Positions 41,725 to 51,295 are shown, counted from the stretch's first letter. The stretch: DNA of 64,000 bases from Acinetobacter calcoaceticus DSM 30006 = CIP 81.8 (GCF_000368965.1 NZ_KB849784.1:188641-252640), one strand, 5' to 3'. A program made the numbers and translations. Notes: generated by a model not told the origin, from the sequence alone.

Positions 41725-42657
41725 ATGGCGACAATTTCCATCTCAGTTGTCTTAACCCATTTTAATAAAGGCCCTCTATTACAACGGACAATTGAGTCTT
41801 TACAACCTGACTTGCCAGAACTTTTAGAAATTATGGTGGTGGATGATGCTTCGACTGATCCAAATTGGAAAATTTTTTCTCAACAATTAGAACAACAATA
41901 TTCAAAAGTTAAAATTATTCACAATATAGATAATAAAGGTCCTGCGAACCGTCTAAATCAAGGGGGTAACGCAGCACAAGGTGATTATCTATTTTTTATG
42001 GATGCCGATGATGTACTCGCACCCAATCGTCTAAAACAAATTGTCGAATTGATGCAAACAGAAAACTGCGATTTATTTTATGGCAATAAAGTTAAAATTC
42101 GTGATTTAGCTGAAATTCAACAATATCCAACGATGGATACCTCTACAATTGAACAGCCACTGACCTACATGATTCAGCACAACATTATGGAAATGTGTGT
42201 GATGTGTTCAAAAGAACTTTGGCAAAAATCTCAAGGTTGTAATTCAAGTTTATTTATTCAAGATGAATCATTGGCTTTAGAATTAGGTGTGGTTGCACAG
42301 AAATTATTATTTACCGAAACCGCCACCGTTTTTGTGATTTTAGATGCTGAAGAAACCAAAACCAAACGTGGTGATAACCGTTTATCACAAAATCTAAATC
42401 AGCAACATCATGATATGTTTCTGACTCTTTATGACTTTTTAAATACACATGATTTAAATCAAACGCAGCAAAACTTACTTAAGAAAAAAGCACTTTCCAC
42501 CTATTGGAAAAGCTTAAAATCCCGTGATCAAAAAAGCTTAAAAGAGTTTTTTTATTATGTCCTTGCCAAGCGTCATCCTGAAAAATGGTGGGCAAATCGT
42601 GCAGAGGCACTTAAAACTTATTTTACCCAATTGGATCATGTCCGACACCCGCAATAA
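41725..42657 (+). CDS. Glycosyltransferase family 2
   Basis: 310 residues of GT-A fold. N-terminal ISVVLTHFNKGPLLQRTIES and IMVVDDASTDPN bind the nucleotide, GPANRLNQGGNAAQGDYLFFM precedes the DADD metal motif (about residues 92-95). The C-terminal 100 residues are helical and basic, a likely membrane-surface contact. It transfers a sugar to the growing LOS outer core; donor unknown. Second gene of the plus-strand arm. Confidence 0.92.
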   Translation: MATISISVVLTHFNKGPLLQRTIESLQPDLPELLEIMVVDDASTDPNWKIFSQQLEQQYSKVKIIHNIDNKGPANRLNQGGNAAQGDYLFFMDADDVLAPNRLKQIVELMQTENCDLFYGNKVKIRDLAEIQQYPTMDTSTIEQPLTYMIQHNIMEMCVMCSKELWQKSQGCNSSLFIQDESLALELGVVAQKLLFTETATVFVILDAEETKTKRGDNRLSQNLNQQHHDMFLTLYDFLNTHDLNQTQQNLLKKKALSTYWKSLKSRDQKSLKEFFYYVLAKRHPEKWWANRAEALKTYFTQLDHVRHPQ

Positions 42658-42699
42658 ATGATTGCTTTATTTTTCTCAATCTTGATCTGAGCATTCGGT

Positions 42700-43500
42700 A
42701 TGCCAATTCCTAAAATCATTCACCAAATTTATTTACAAGGTGAAGCCAATATTCCCGAAAATATTAAAAAATCAGTGGCTGAATTGCGTCAACGTAATCC
42801 TAATTGGGACTATCGTTTATATGATGAAGCACAGATTTTGGACTATATTCAACAATATTATGATCAAAAAACATTAGATACCTATTTATTGATCCAAGAG
42901 AATTATGCTGCTGCTCGTTCTGATTTTTTCCGTTACTTACTCATGTATCAAGAAGGTGGGGTTTATCTTGATTTAAAAAGCTCGTGTGCTGTGCCTTTTG
43001 ATGACATTTTACGTGAAGATGATGAATTTATTATTTGCGGTTGGGAGAATGAAGTAGGACAACAATATCAAGGTTATGGCATTAACAAACATCTAAAATT
43101 TTTAAAATATGGTGAATATCAACAGTGGAATATTATTGCAAAGCCACATTCACCATTTTTAAAAGCAGTCATAGATGAAGTCAGTTTTCGTATTCATGAC
43201 TATACCCCTATGAAATATCATGTAGGGCGCAAAGGTGTACTGAATACTACAGGTCCTGTTCCATATTCTATTGCTATTGAAAAAATTATTCAAAGCCAAC
43301 AACATCAATATCGTTATGAGCGTTTTGCAAGTCAGTTTGGGCTGATTTATATCAATGCCGATACAACAGTAGTCAATAAAAATCACTATCGCCTACAAAT
43401 CAACCCTGTGGTTAAACTCAACACATTTAACCAGATACTTTATAAATTATGGTTATATATTTTACATCCACGCAAAGTTTTTAAAAGAAAAACTCAATAG
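42700..43500 (+). CDS. Glycosyltransferase family 32 (OCH1-like)
   Basis: 266 residues. Starts MPIPKIIHQIYLQGEANIPE, the strong GT32 opening, then RNPNWDYRLYDE, YAAARSDFFRYLLMYQEGGVYLDL and a following KSSCAV. The usual DxD reads YLDLKSS here, as in some bacterial members, so metal binding may use the single aspartate plus neighbours. The C-terminus is basic (LHPRKVFKRKTQ). Third gene of the plus-strand arm, ending convergent with GT6. Confidence 0.88.
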   Translation: MPIPKIIHQIYLQGEANIPENIKKSVAELRQRNPNWDYRLYDEAQILDYIQQYYDQKTLDTYLLIQENYAAARSDFFRYLLMYQEGGVYLDLKSSCAVPFDDILREDDEFIICGWENEVGQQYQGYGINKHLKFLKYGEYQQWNIIAKPHSPFLKAVIDEVSFRIHDYTPMKYHVGRKGVLNTTGPVPYSIAIEKIIQSQQHQYRYERFASQFGLIYINADTTVVNKNHYRLQINPVVKLNTFNQILYKLWLYILHPRKVFKRKTQ

Positions 43501-43514
43501 GCTTATTTTAATTT

Positions 43515-43545
43515 GCGTTGTTCTTTTAGAATTCAAGAACAACGC
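43515..43545. terminator. Hairpin between convergent glycosyltransferase genes
   Basis: GCGTTGTTCTT-TTAGAATTC-AAGAACAACGC has 11-bp perfect arms. T-runs are poor, but the place between the GT32 and GT6 stops suits bidirectional termination. Confidence 0.6.
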
Positions 43546-43572
43546 CATTTGAGTTGCAGATGAATAATTTTT

Positions 43573-44418
43573 TTACAAAAACCAAGATGAGATGCGCTGT
43601 TTAATTCGGAATCCCCAGCCTTTGTGCTTTGCATTCTTAGAAACTTCCCATTGCTTTTCACTAATTTTTTCGTCAGTTTCACCTCTTAAATAAGCATGTC
43701 CACCAAATCTAAAATGTGATTTATCTGAAAACATAACTTTAGCTTTTTTCTTCCATATTTCATTTTCACCTCGAGTGAAAAATGGAGGTAAAACCTTAAT
43801 ATCCTTTCGATTTAATGCATATTTATTCAAATGACTTTCATCATGCCATAAAGCAATTTGCTCATTGCTTAAATCTACATGGGTATTACTGCTCAACTGC
43901 CGACACATTTCAAGGTAAGCCTGTGCCCGACCACCATTTAAAGCACCTGTAAAATAGTATTTCCCTTCATTCATTGCAATATAAGCTGTCGAATTAGGGT
44001 TACGATCATAGGTATATTTCTTTTTATTTCTGTGAAATGCATGCGGTTGAATAGCGAATGCTAGATTTTGTTGATCTATTGGCAAAATATCTTGTGCATC
44101 AATCGGTTTTAATATTTCAGTATTAGCATTAAAAAAATATATATAATCGAAAGTATTCAACCTATCTTCAATACTTAGGAAGATATCAAACCTCATCAAA
44201 GTATCATAAGGCCAACCAAGTTTATCTTGTGAAATATAAGATACATTCTGATCTGTCTTTTTCTTTAATAACTCTTCATTATCGGTAAAAACAAAATAAT
44301 GCTTTTTACATTCCCGTAGAAGATTACTTTCCGCAGATTGATAAAAATAATCCCAAAATACGGTATAACGTCCTGTTGCTATATATAATATAGCGACCTT
44401 TTTAGGCGATAAATTCAT
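43573..44418 (-). CDS. Glycosyltransferase family 6 (ABO blood-group-transferase-like)
   Basis: About 281 residues from ATG 44416-44418 (MNLSPKKVAILYIATGRY), preceded by GGAT; a longer frame to 44442 has no ribosome site. GT6 features: VAILYIATGRY, DKLGWPYDTLMRF, YIYFFNANTEIL, FTGALNGGRAQAYLEMC and LWHDESHLNKYAL. The nucleotide-site motif is NAN rather than DxD, the hallmark of the metal-independent bacterial branch of GT6. Vertebrate relatives make A/B and alpha-Gal epitopes, so this enzyme probably adds alpha-1,3-linked Gal or GalNAc to the LOS. Third gene after ilvE on the minus strand. Confidence 0.9.
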   Translation of the reverse strand: MNLSPKKVAILYIATGRYTVFWDYFYQSAESNLLRECKKHYFVFTDNEELLKKKTDQNVSYISQDKLGWPYDTLMRFDIFLSIEDRLNTFDYIYFFNANTEILKPIDAQDILPIDQQNLAFAIQPHAFHRNKKKYTYDRNPNSTAYIAMNEGKYYFTGALNGGRAQAYLEMCRQLSSNTHVDLSNEQIALWHDESHLNKYALNRKDIKVLPPFFTRGENEIWKKKAKVMFSDKSHFRFGGHAYLRGETDEKISEKQWEVSKNAKHKGWGFRIKQRISSWFL

Positions 44419-44479
44419 GATTAATCCATTCCTGAGCAGCATTAATATTAACTTCGAATGAGAGGTTCATCATCAATTT

Positions 44480-45286
44480 TTAGCTTCTTTGACCTATTTT
44501 AAAACGAAGTTTGACTGCAAATAAAGAATCCTTACCACTAATTTTGATGCGTTGCAGTTGCATAAAGTCTGGTTGTAAACCATCAATACCTTCTACAGTC
44601 GTGACCGCATTACTATACCCAGCCTGCCGAGCCAGTTTCACGTCTCTATCTGAATAAATCCCAAATGGGTAAGCAAAACTGGTGACTGGTTGAGCTATCA
44701 GTTGTTCAAGTTGCTGTTTTGCATCAACCAGTTCACGTAAACAATCTGCATCATCCAGTTCATTTAAATTAGCGTGTGTGAGCGTATGCGAACCAATTTC
44801 AATCAGCCCACTATCTGCTAATTGCTTAACCTGTGCATCATTCAATTTTGGTTCACGCATGAGTTCACCACTATTATGGTGTGCTTTTTTATAAGTTGAC
44901 CAATCTCGATCATGTCGATCAACCACTACATAAATGGTCGCTTTAGCTTGATATTTCTCTAAAACTGGATAGGCATTTTCTAGATTATCTAAATATCCAT
45001 CATCAAATGTAATAGCTACAGTCTTTGCAGGATGTTGTCCCCAATTCTCTTGTAATTCATGCATTGTCACAAAATGAAAACCTTGTGATTTCATCCATGC
45101 AATCTGCTTTTCAAACTCAATAGGTTTTACACGCAGCTTATTAAATTTAGCACCATCTATATGGTCTCTAACCATATGATACATCAATATACGTGGCTTA
45201 TTCCAATCTACCGCAGGTTTCCACCACGCATATTTATAACTAAACATTACAATAAGTAAAACCAGTAAAATTAGAATATAAATCAC
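44480..45286 (-). CDS. Polysaccharide deacetylase (NodB domain)
   Basis: 268 residues from GTG 45284-45286. One N-terminal membrane helix (IYILILLVLLIVMFSY) then the NodB domain: ILMYHMVRD, the catalytic/metal Asp pair in AITFDDGYLDN and the metal-binding His pair in IGSHTLTHANL, followed by FAYPFGIYSD. Carbohydrate-esterase family 4 enzymes remove N- or O-acetyl groups; in the A. baumannii outer-core locus such a gene (pda1) is thought to deacetylate an amino sugar of the LOS core. Ten bases separate it from the ELM1 gene, so they form one transcript. Confidence 0.9.
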   Translation of the reverse strand: MIYILILLVLLIVMFSYKYAWWKPAVDWNKPRILMYHMVRDHIDGAKFNKLRVKPIEFEKQIAWMKSQGFHFVTMHELQENWGQHPAKTVAITFDDGYLDNLENAYPVLEKYQAKATIYVVVDRHDRDWSTYKKAHHNSGELMREPKLNDAQVKQLADSGLIEIGSHTLTHANLNELDDADCLRELVDAKQQLEQLIAQPVTSFAYPFGIYSDRDVKLARQAGYSNAVTTVEGIDGLQPDFMQLQRIKISGKDSLFAVKLRFKIGQRS

Positions 45287-45296
45287 AGTACCAAAC

Positions 45297-46187
45297 TCAA
45301 TTTTTCGCTAAAAGATATGTTGCCACACGGTCTGCTTCTTTAAAAGCATAAGGTTGTGGTAAATGTACAACACAAGTCTGCTGTGAAATTAATTTTGATT
45401 CTAACATTTGATCAACTGAGTGAGTAATGCGGTCGTCTTTCAAACGGTCCATTGCCATTACCCCTACTCGACAACCCGCAGTAAGCGCCTCAAAAATCAT
45501 AGATACGCTATCTTCTGTCACCCAAACAGCTTCTGCTTTTTGCATTTCTTCAAAAATCCAGCCTTGAGGTGTTTGTTCAACCGGAAATATTTGCAAATGT
45601 TCGGCAAAGTTTTGTTGTTTTAAAATATCGATAAATCCTGCTGGCGTTCGGCGTGAAGTCGTCAGAATAATTTCAGCGTCTGGATTATTCTCAACAATTT
45701 TTTGAACACTACTTAATACTTTATCTTGGTTCCATTGATGTCGTTTAGATGAGCCACCTAAAGCGATTAAAATTCTGGCTGCTTGATGGCGATTTTCATT
45801 ACGAATTGGATTGAGTGCGCCACGCGTGACAATCACATGGCTATCGGCATGAATGCCGTCATGCTCTGGAATAACTGCATAATCAAAGCAAACCACAGGT
45901 AAGTTAGGCTTCATCAAAATAATAGTTTTAGCTTTTCTAAAAATCTTACCGAGTAACCAGACCCGAAAATGAGTGTGACTTCCCACTCCAAATATAAAAT
46001 CGGGAGCTTGTTGAAATAAGGAGTTTTTTGAAGAGAAAAGTACCTGAATTAAAGAAATAATAGGTAAATCAGAAATGAGAATCTCTTCAAAAGTTGTATC
46101 AGCCCGTTGTCTTTGCATCGCCTGAAACAAGCCTAATGCTTGTGAGCGATGTCCTGCCTTACCATCAGAGACATAGACAATATGCAT
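45297..46187 (-). CDS. ELM1-family (GT-B-like) outer-core protein
   Basis: About 296 residues from ATG 46185-46187 with GGAG five bases upstream. Matches the mitochondrial-fission-ELM1 family: HIVYVSDGKAGHRSQALGL, GVGSHTHF, ARILIALGGSSKRHQW, EIILTTSRRTP and WVTEDSVSMIFEALTAGCRVGVM, the last being the donor-binding segment of GT-B folds. Such a gene next to ilvE is typical of A. baumannii outer-core loci, where it is assigned a glycosyltransferase role (gtrOC1 position). A terminator-like hairpin lies only 22 bp ahead of its start. Confidence 0.85.
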   Translation of the reverse strand: MHIVYVSDGKAGHRSQALGLFQAMQRQRADTTFEEILISDLPIISLIQVLFSSKNSLFQQAPDFIFGVGSHTHFRVWLLGKIFRKAKTIILMKPNLPVVCFDYAVIPEHDGIHADSHVIVTRGALNPIRNENRHQAARILIALGGSSKRHQWNQDKVLSSVQKIVENNPDAEIILTTSRRTPAGFIDILKQQNFAEHLQIFPVEQTPQGWIFEEMQKAEAVWVTEDSVSMIFEALTAGCRVGVMAMDRLKDDRITHSVDQMLESKLISQQTCVVHLPQPYAFKEADRVATYLLAKN

Positions 46188-46209
46188 AAAAGCTCCATAA
46201 GCCAAAAAT

Positions 46210-46238
46210 AAAAAGGCGAAACCAAAGTTCGCCTTTTT
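46210..46238 (-). terminator. Terminator between ilvE and the outer-core operon
   Basis: AAAAAGGCGAA-ACCAAAG-TTCGCCTTTTT, with A/T runs on both sides. It follows ilvE by 16 bp and precedes the ELM1 start by 22 bp. Confidence 0.88.
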
Positions 46239-46254
46239 ATGTTAACGGATTAAC

Positions 46255-47181
46255 TTATTTTACGTAAGTTAACCAGTGTTCATATTTCGGATTTCTACCT
46301 TGAACTGCATCAAAGTAAGTCTTTTGAATTTCAGTAGTAATTGGGCCACGGCCACCTGCACCGATTTGACGGTCATCGTATTCACGAATTGGTGTTACTT
46401 CCGCAGCAGTACCAGTGAAGAATGCTTCATCTGCAATGTAGAATTCGTCACGTGTAATACGACGTTCAACAACTTGATAACCAAGATCTCTAGCAATCGT
46501 CATGACAGTTTGGCGTGTAATACCATCAAGCGCACCACCAGCGATATCTGGAGTATGTAAAACGCCATCTTTAATTAAGAATACGTTTTCACCAGAACCT
46601 TGGCACACATAACCTTGTGGGTCCATTAACATAGCTTCATCGTAACCAGAATGCGCAACTTCTTGGTGAGCAAGAATTGACAACGTATAGTTACCAGATG
46701 CTTTTGCTTTACACATGGTCACGTTTGGATGATGGTGAGTAAACGATGAAGTTTTAACGCGAATACCATTCGCCATTGCTTCATCACCAAGGTATGCGCC
46801 CCACGCCCATGCTGCAACTGCGGCATGAATCGTGTTATTTGTTGCTGCAATACCAAGTTTTTCTGAACCGATCCAGATGAGGGGACGTAAATAGCAAGAA
46901 GCTAATTTATTTTCACGTACAACATCAATTTGTGCTTGTTCAAGCGTTGCTTGGTCATACGGTACTTTCATTTGATAAATTTTTGCTGAATTTAACAAAC
47001 GTTTTGTGTGGTCTTGAAGACGGAAAATGGCAGTACCTTTAGGCGTTTCATAAGCACGAACACCCTCAAATACGCCCATACTGTAGTGTAAAGTATGTGT
47101 TAAAACGTGAATCTTTGCATCACGCCAATCAATTAATTGTCCATCTTGCCAAATAAAACCATCACGATCAGCCAAATTCAT
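46255..47181 (-). CDS. ilvE: Branched-chain amino acid aminotransferase
   Basis: Class IV PLP aminotransferase, last step of Leu, Ile and Val synthesis. 308 residues from ATG 47179-47181 with GGAG six bases upstream. Visible: DGFIWQDGQLIDW, THTLHYSMGVFEGVRAYET, the PLP lysine in MCKAKASGNY, DPQGYVCQGSGENVF and FFTGTAAEVTPI. It lies 24 bp after glnE on the same strand. In A. baumannii it is the second flank of the outer-core locus. Confidence 0.97.
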   Translation of the reverse strand: MNLADRDGFIWQDGQLIDWRDAKIHVLTHTLHYSMGVFEGVRAYETPKGTAIFRLQDHTKRLLNSAKIYQMKVPYDQATLEQAQIDVVRENKLASCYLRPLIWIGSEKLGIAATNNTIHAAVAAWAWGAYLGDEAMANGIRVKTSSFTHHHPNVTMCKAKASGNYTLSILAHQEVAHSGYDEAMLMDPQGYVCQGSGENVFLIKDGVLHTPDIAGGALDGITRQTVMTIARDLGYQVVERRITRDEFYIADEAFFTGTAAEVTPIREYDDRQIGAGGRGPITTEIQKTYFDAVQGRNPKYEHWLTYVK

Positions 47182-47205
47182 GGAACACTCCAAATTGTTA
47201 TAAAA

Positions 47206-49956
47206 TCATTCACTATCCAACTCAACCGAGGCGGTTGGGTCTATTAATCTTTGCCATAAATTGCAAACGACCGCACGGGTACTACGCCAGTCCGCTGCGC
47301 TTACTTGCATGGATTGATTTGCAAGGGCTAAGCGGTGGCTTTCGGCACGTTCACTAAGATAGGCTCGAATTAATGCTGTGGCATCTTCACTGGATAAGCA
47401 GTCTGCTTTAGCAGCATCTTCTAAAATTCTTACATTATCAGAATAATGGGCGAGATCAGGGTTCGTCCCGCTCCATGCAAGTACAGCATACTGTGCCATA
47501 AATTCGATATCGACGATACCACCTGCATCCTGTTTTAAATGAAAAATACCATGTTTTTTTTGTTCAGAAGATGAACCTAGGTGGTCTTTCATTTTCTGAC
47601 GCATTTTCAACACTTCTTCACGAACATAAGCCTCATCTCTAGATTGAGTCAATATCTCACGGCGAAATATTTCAAATTTCTGGCAAAGCACCTTATCGCC
47701 AGCAATAGAACGTGCTCGAACTAATGCCTGATGCTCCCAAAGCCATGCACTTTTCAACTGATAGTGTTCGTAGGCCTTAAGACTCGTCACCAATAAACCA
47801 GCCTCACCTGACGGTCTTAAACGTGTATCAATTTCATAGACACGGCCATCAAGTGTTTGAGTGGTCATGAGCGACATAAATTTTTGAGCAACACGCATCG
47901 CAAACTCAAAGCCAGTAATAGACTTAGTCCCATCCGTATCGGCTTGTTCATCCAGATAATGAATAAAGACAAGATCTAAATCTGAACCATAACCCAGCTC
48001 AATTCCACCTACCTTGCCATAACCAATGACAGCAAAGGCTTTGTAGTCGAGTGAGCAACGTTTCCCATCGACATCACATGGATAACCATGACGCTTTGCT
48101 ACAGTCTGATAAGCTAAATGGAGGGTTGCGTTTACACTCACTTCAGCAATATCAGTTAACGCATCGGATACTTTCATTAGCGGGCTTTCAGCTAACACAT
48201 CGCTTGCAGCGACAGTGAGTACATTGCTCTTTTTAAACAGGCGAAGTGCTCGCATTTGATCTTCAACCTGATCAATTTCAATGCGAAGTAACTGCTGACG
48301 CAATGAGTCTTCTAAGTCCTTGCGTTTTGGCAACTCGAAATCCATCGATAAAAATTCATCAAGCAGTACTGGATATTGCGTTAGCTCTTCACAAATCCAA
48401 GGACTTACGGTCGCCATTTTCACTAAGCGTTGTAATGCCCCTTTACTTTCAATCAGCATGACTAAGTACACGGTTCGGCGCATGACCGATTCAATCAGCG
48501 GCATTAAACGTAAAAGTGCAGTTTGAGGTTGTTCGGACTGTAAGATCACTTCAATTAAATGAGGCCAGAATGTTTTTAAACGCTGGACAGCATTTGAAGG
48601 TAATTTTTTGAGTGCATGACCGTGCCAGAATTCATGAATCAGATTTTTCGCATTGTCATCCAACACTTCATCTAACTGCTGCTCTAACTGTCCAAAGTTT
48701 TCAGTTGCGGCATTTGAACTTGTATCTTCAATCAATTGCTTAAATTGAACTTTAACTTTCTGGCGTTTCTCGTTTAAAAGATCAATAAATTCATTCCAGC
48801 TCACAAAACCCAAGGTATCTATAATGCGTTGTCTTAGGTCAATTTCTTCTGGCAATAGCTGAGTTTGCTGATCGTTGAGGGCTTGAATTGCATGTTCAAC
48901 ACGGCGTAAAAACAGATAAGCATCTTCTAATTCTAAAACGGCTTGTTTTTCTAACAAACCTGCTTCGCCAATGTGCTCAAGGCTAACTAAACATTGGCGG
49001 TCTTGTAACTCACGTTTAGACCCGCCATAAATAAGCTGGAACACCTGAACAATAAATTCAATTTCGCGAATACCACCCGCGCCGAGTTTAATATCATCCT
49101 CGATATGACGGCGTAGAACTTCACGCTCAATCATCGCTTTCATATCGCGCATAGCAGCAAAGGCGGTGTAATCGACATAACGACGGAATACAAAAGGATG
49201 TGTCATTTCTAACAAGTCTTGCCCTTCTTTACCCCCAGTTACAACACGTGCCTTAATCCATGCATAGCGTTCCCATTCACGCCCATGCTGACTTAAATAT
49301 TTTTCCAAAGCTGCATGACTAATCGCCAATGCCGAGCCATCCCCCCAAGGACGCAAGCGCATGTCTACTCGAAACACAAAACCATCTGCGGTAATGTGCT
49401 CAAGCAAATAAATGAGTTTTTGTCCCCATAAAATACAAAACTGCTGTACATCAATGCATTTACGACCATTGGTTTCGCCTTGTTCATCAAAGGCAAAAAT
49501 TAGATCAATATCGCTCGAGAGATTAAGCTCTTGTGCACCAAGCTTACCCATGGTAACTACAATCAAATCTTGAACTTTGCCAGAGTAACCCACAGGTTCA
49601 CCGTGTTTCGCTACGAGTGCCACACGTGCAAAAGCCTTTGCCGCACAAATGCTGGCATCAGCAAAATCAGAAAGTTCACGAGTAAGTGTGACAACATCGG
49701 TAAGCTGATTGGCATCTTGCCAGATCCAGCGAAACATTAAACGACCACGCAAAATACGAAGTGCGCGCATCCAAGATGTTTCGTCACCAATTCCATCTAA
49801 TGTGGTTTGTACAAATTGGTAAATTTGATCAGTTGAGAGCGGTGCAGTAAATTGATCTATTTGGTAATCTTGTTCTAAAACAGCCTGATGCAGGCCTAAA
49901 ACTTGTTCCGCATACTGACTAGCACGCAATGTTTTTTGTAACTGCTCCGCATTCAT
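47206..49956 (-). CDS. glnE: Bifunctional glutamine synthetase adenylyltransferase / adenylyl-removing enzyme
   Basis: 916 residues. Adds and removes AMP on glutamine synthetase according to nitrogen status sensed through PII. Two nucleotidyltransferase domains are visible: N-terminal deadenylylase with NLSSDIDLIFAFDEQGET and C-terminal adenylylase with GIELGYGSDLDLVFIHY, each followed by its helical domain (GAGGIREIEFIVQVFQ; DAGGIVDIEFMAQYAVL). Length matches E. coli GlnE (946) allowing for a shorter N-terminus. Upstream AGGAAAAGAG serves as ribosome site. Transcribed toward ilvE. Confidence 0.97.
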   Translation of the reverse strand: MNAEQLQKTLRASQYAEQVLGLHQAVLEQDYQIDQFTAPLSTDQIYQFVQTTLDGIGDETSWMRALRILRGRLMFRWIWQDANQLTDVVTLTRELSDFADASICAAKAFARVALVAKHGEPVGYSGKVQDLIVVTMGKLGAQELNLSSDIDLIFAFDEQGETNGRKCIDVQQFCILWGQKLIYLLEHITADGFVFRVDMRLRPWGDGSALAISHAALEKYLSQHGREWERYAWIKARVVTGGKEGQDLLEMTHPFVFRRYVDYTAFAAMRDMKAMIEREVLRRHIEDDIKLGAGGIREIEFIVQVFQLIYGGSKRELQDRQCLVSLEHIGEAGLLEKQAVLELEDAYLFLRRVEHAIQALNDQQTQLLPEEIDLRQRIIDTLGFVSWNEFIDLLNEKRQKVKVQFKQLIEDTSSNAATENFGQLEQQLDEVLDDNAKNLIHEFWHGHALKKLPSNAVQRLKTFWPHLIEVILQSEQPQTALLRLMPLIESVMRRTVYLVMLIESKGALQRLVKMATVSPWICEELTQYPVLLDEFLSMDFELPKRKDLEDSLRQQLLRIEIDQVEDQMRALRLFKKSNVLTVAASDVLAESPLMKVSDALTDIAEVSVNATLHLAYQTVAKRHGYPCDVDGKRCSLDYKAFAVIGYGKVGGIELGYGSDLDLVFIHYLDEQADTDGTKSITGFEFAMRVAQKFMSLMTTQTLDGRVYEIDTRLRPSGEAGLLVTSLKAYEHYQLKSAWLWEHQALVRARSIAGDKVLCQKFEIFRREILTQSRDEAYVREEVLKMRQKMKDHLGSSSEQKKHGIFHLKQDAGGIVDIEFMAQYAVLAWSGTNPDLAHYSDNVRILEDAAKADCLSSEDATALIRAYLSERAESHRLALANQSMQVSAADWRSTRAVVCNLWQRLIDPTASVELDSE

Positions 49957-50023
49957 ATAAAAAGCTCTTTTCCTCGTACTCTGTTTTTAGTTATAGCAGT
50001 TCGAGTAGTGGTAGGAAAAGGGA

Positions 50024-51295
50024 TTAGACTAATTTTGCTTCCGATGATGATTGATATTCGATATGAGGATCATGACTGTCTTGAGCCGAAGGTAATAAAA
50101 CTTTAAATGTGGTTCCAACACCTTCTTTGGAACTGACATTAATTTTCCCCTGATTAATCTCGACAAAACGTTTACATAAGCTCAGACCTAAACCCGCGCC
50201 TTTTTCACCTGCGGTACCTTTAAAGCTGGCAGTAATACGTGGATGGAACAAATTCGTCATTTGTTGCTTGGTCATACCGAGACCAGTGTCTCGCACTGTT
50301 ATTTCAATATTTTCGCCAGTTTGTTTGGCTTCAATAAAGACTTTGCCCGAGCCATCAACATCTGTAAATTTCAGCGCGTTTGACACCAAGTTTTGAATCA
50401 CTGAGGTCATCATATTGATATCAGCATAGATTTTTAAATCTTCTGGTACAGCATTCACCAATTCAATATTTTTCTTTAAAGCTAAGGTATATAAAACATC
50501 AAAAACGATATTACTGACTTGTCTAAGGTTAAAGTTAATCGGGTGATAAACAAAACGCCCACCCTCAGCCATTGCCCATGTTAGTAAGCTTTCGAGCAAG
50601 TTATAGGTCGATTGCGAAGTGTCGTATAGATAGTCTGCAATGTTTTGAATGCTCGACTCATCTAAAGTTTCACGCTCTTTGGCGAGTACTTCTGAAAAAC
50701 CTAGCAGACCATGAAATGGTGCTCGGAGATCATGTGAAATGATTGAAAAGAATTTTGTTTTACTTGAATTAATCGCAACCTGTTGCTCGTAGAGTTCGTT
50801 TAACTCTTCATAGTTAAACTTCAACTCGACCTGCTGCATAAAAGTAGAACAGTAATCGAGCAATAACTGGATGTCTTCATCTTCAAATGTTGCTGCATCG
50901 TCATCAAAAAAAACGGCAAAGCCCATAGAGGTTTTATCAGGGTGTAAAAGATGTACCGCTAACGCCCTGCTGCACTCGATGTTTAGTTCTTTTAAATAGT
51001 TGGTTAAGTTTTGATAAGAAGGATGTGAGTGATTAATGATCTGTTGTTTAGCAAAGCACTGTTTTAAATGTTTTGAAGGTTTAAACGAAATGGCGGTCAT
51101 ACCATCTGGGCAACGATGCCAAAAGTAAGGTTCTTGATTAAAAGTCAATAAGGCTTTTTTACACTTCAAAAGGCGAAGACTAAACCGGAAAAATTGCTCA
51201 ATATAGTTCTGCTCGGCATTTAATCCAAGCAAAAGCGATATTCTACAAGCACTTAACTGCTCAATCTGGTTTAGTTCTAAATGTTGGAATGTCAT
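50024..51295 (-). CDS. Soluble sensor histidine kinase (GAF-like + HisKA + HATPase_c)
   Basis: About 423 residues from ATG 51293-51295 with GAGG six bases upstream. No membrane helix. The N-terminal roughly 170 residues look like a GAF sensor (FAVFFDDDAATFEDEDIQLL), then a short coiled coil (YEELNELYEQQVAIN), HisKA with the phospho-His in FSIISHDLRAPFHGLLGFSE, and HATPase_c with NLVSNALKF, DTGLGM and GAGLGLSLCKRFVEINQG. There is no receiver domain and no response regulator beside it, so it is an orphan kinase. The signal is unknown. Confidence 0.9.
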   Translation of the reverse strand: MTFQHLELNQIEQLSACRISLLLGLNAEQNYIEQFFRFSLRLLKCKKALLTFNQEPYFWHRCPDGMTAISFKPSKHLKQCFAKQQIINHSHPSYQNLTNYLKELNIECSRALAVHLLHPDKTSMGFAVFFDDDAATFEDEDIQLLLDYCSTFMQQVELKFNYEELNELYEQQVAINSSKTKFFSIISHDLRAPFHGLLGFSEVLAKERETLDESSIQNIADYLYDTSQSTYNLLESLLTWAMAEGGRFVYHPINFNLRQVSNIVFDVLYTLALKKNIELVNAVPEDLKIYADINMMTSVIQNLVSNALKFTDVDGSGKVFIEAKQTGENIEITVRDTGLGMTKQQMTNLFHPRITASFKGTAGEKGAGLGLSLCKRFVEINQGKINVSSKEGVGTTFKVLLPSAQDSHDPHIEYQSSSEAKLV

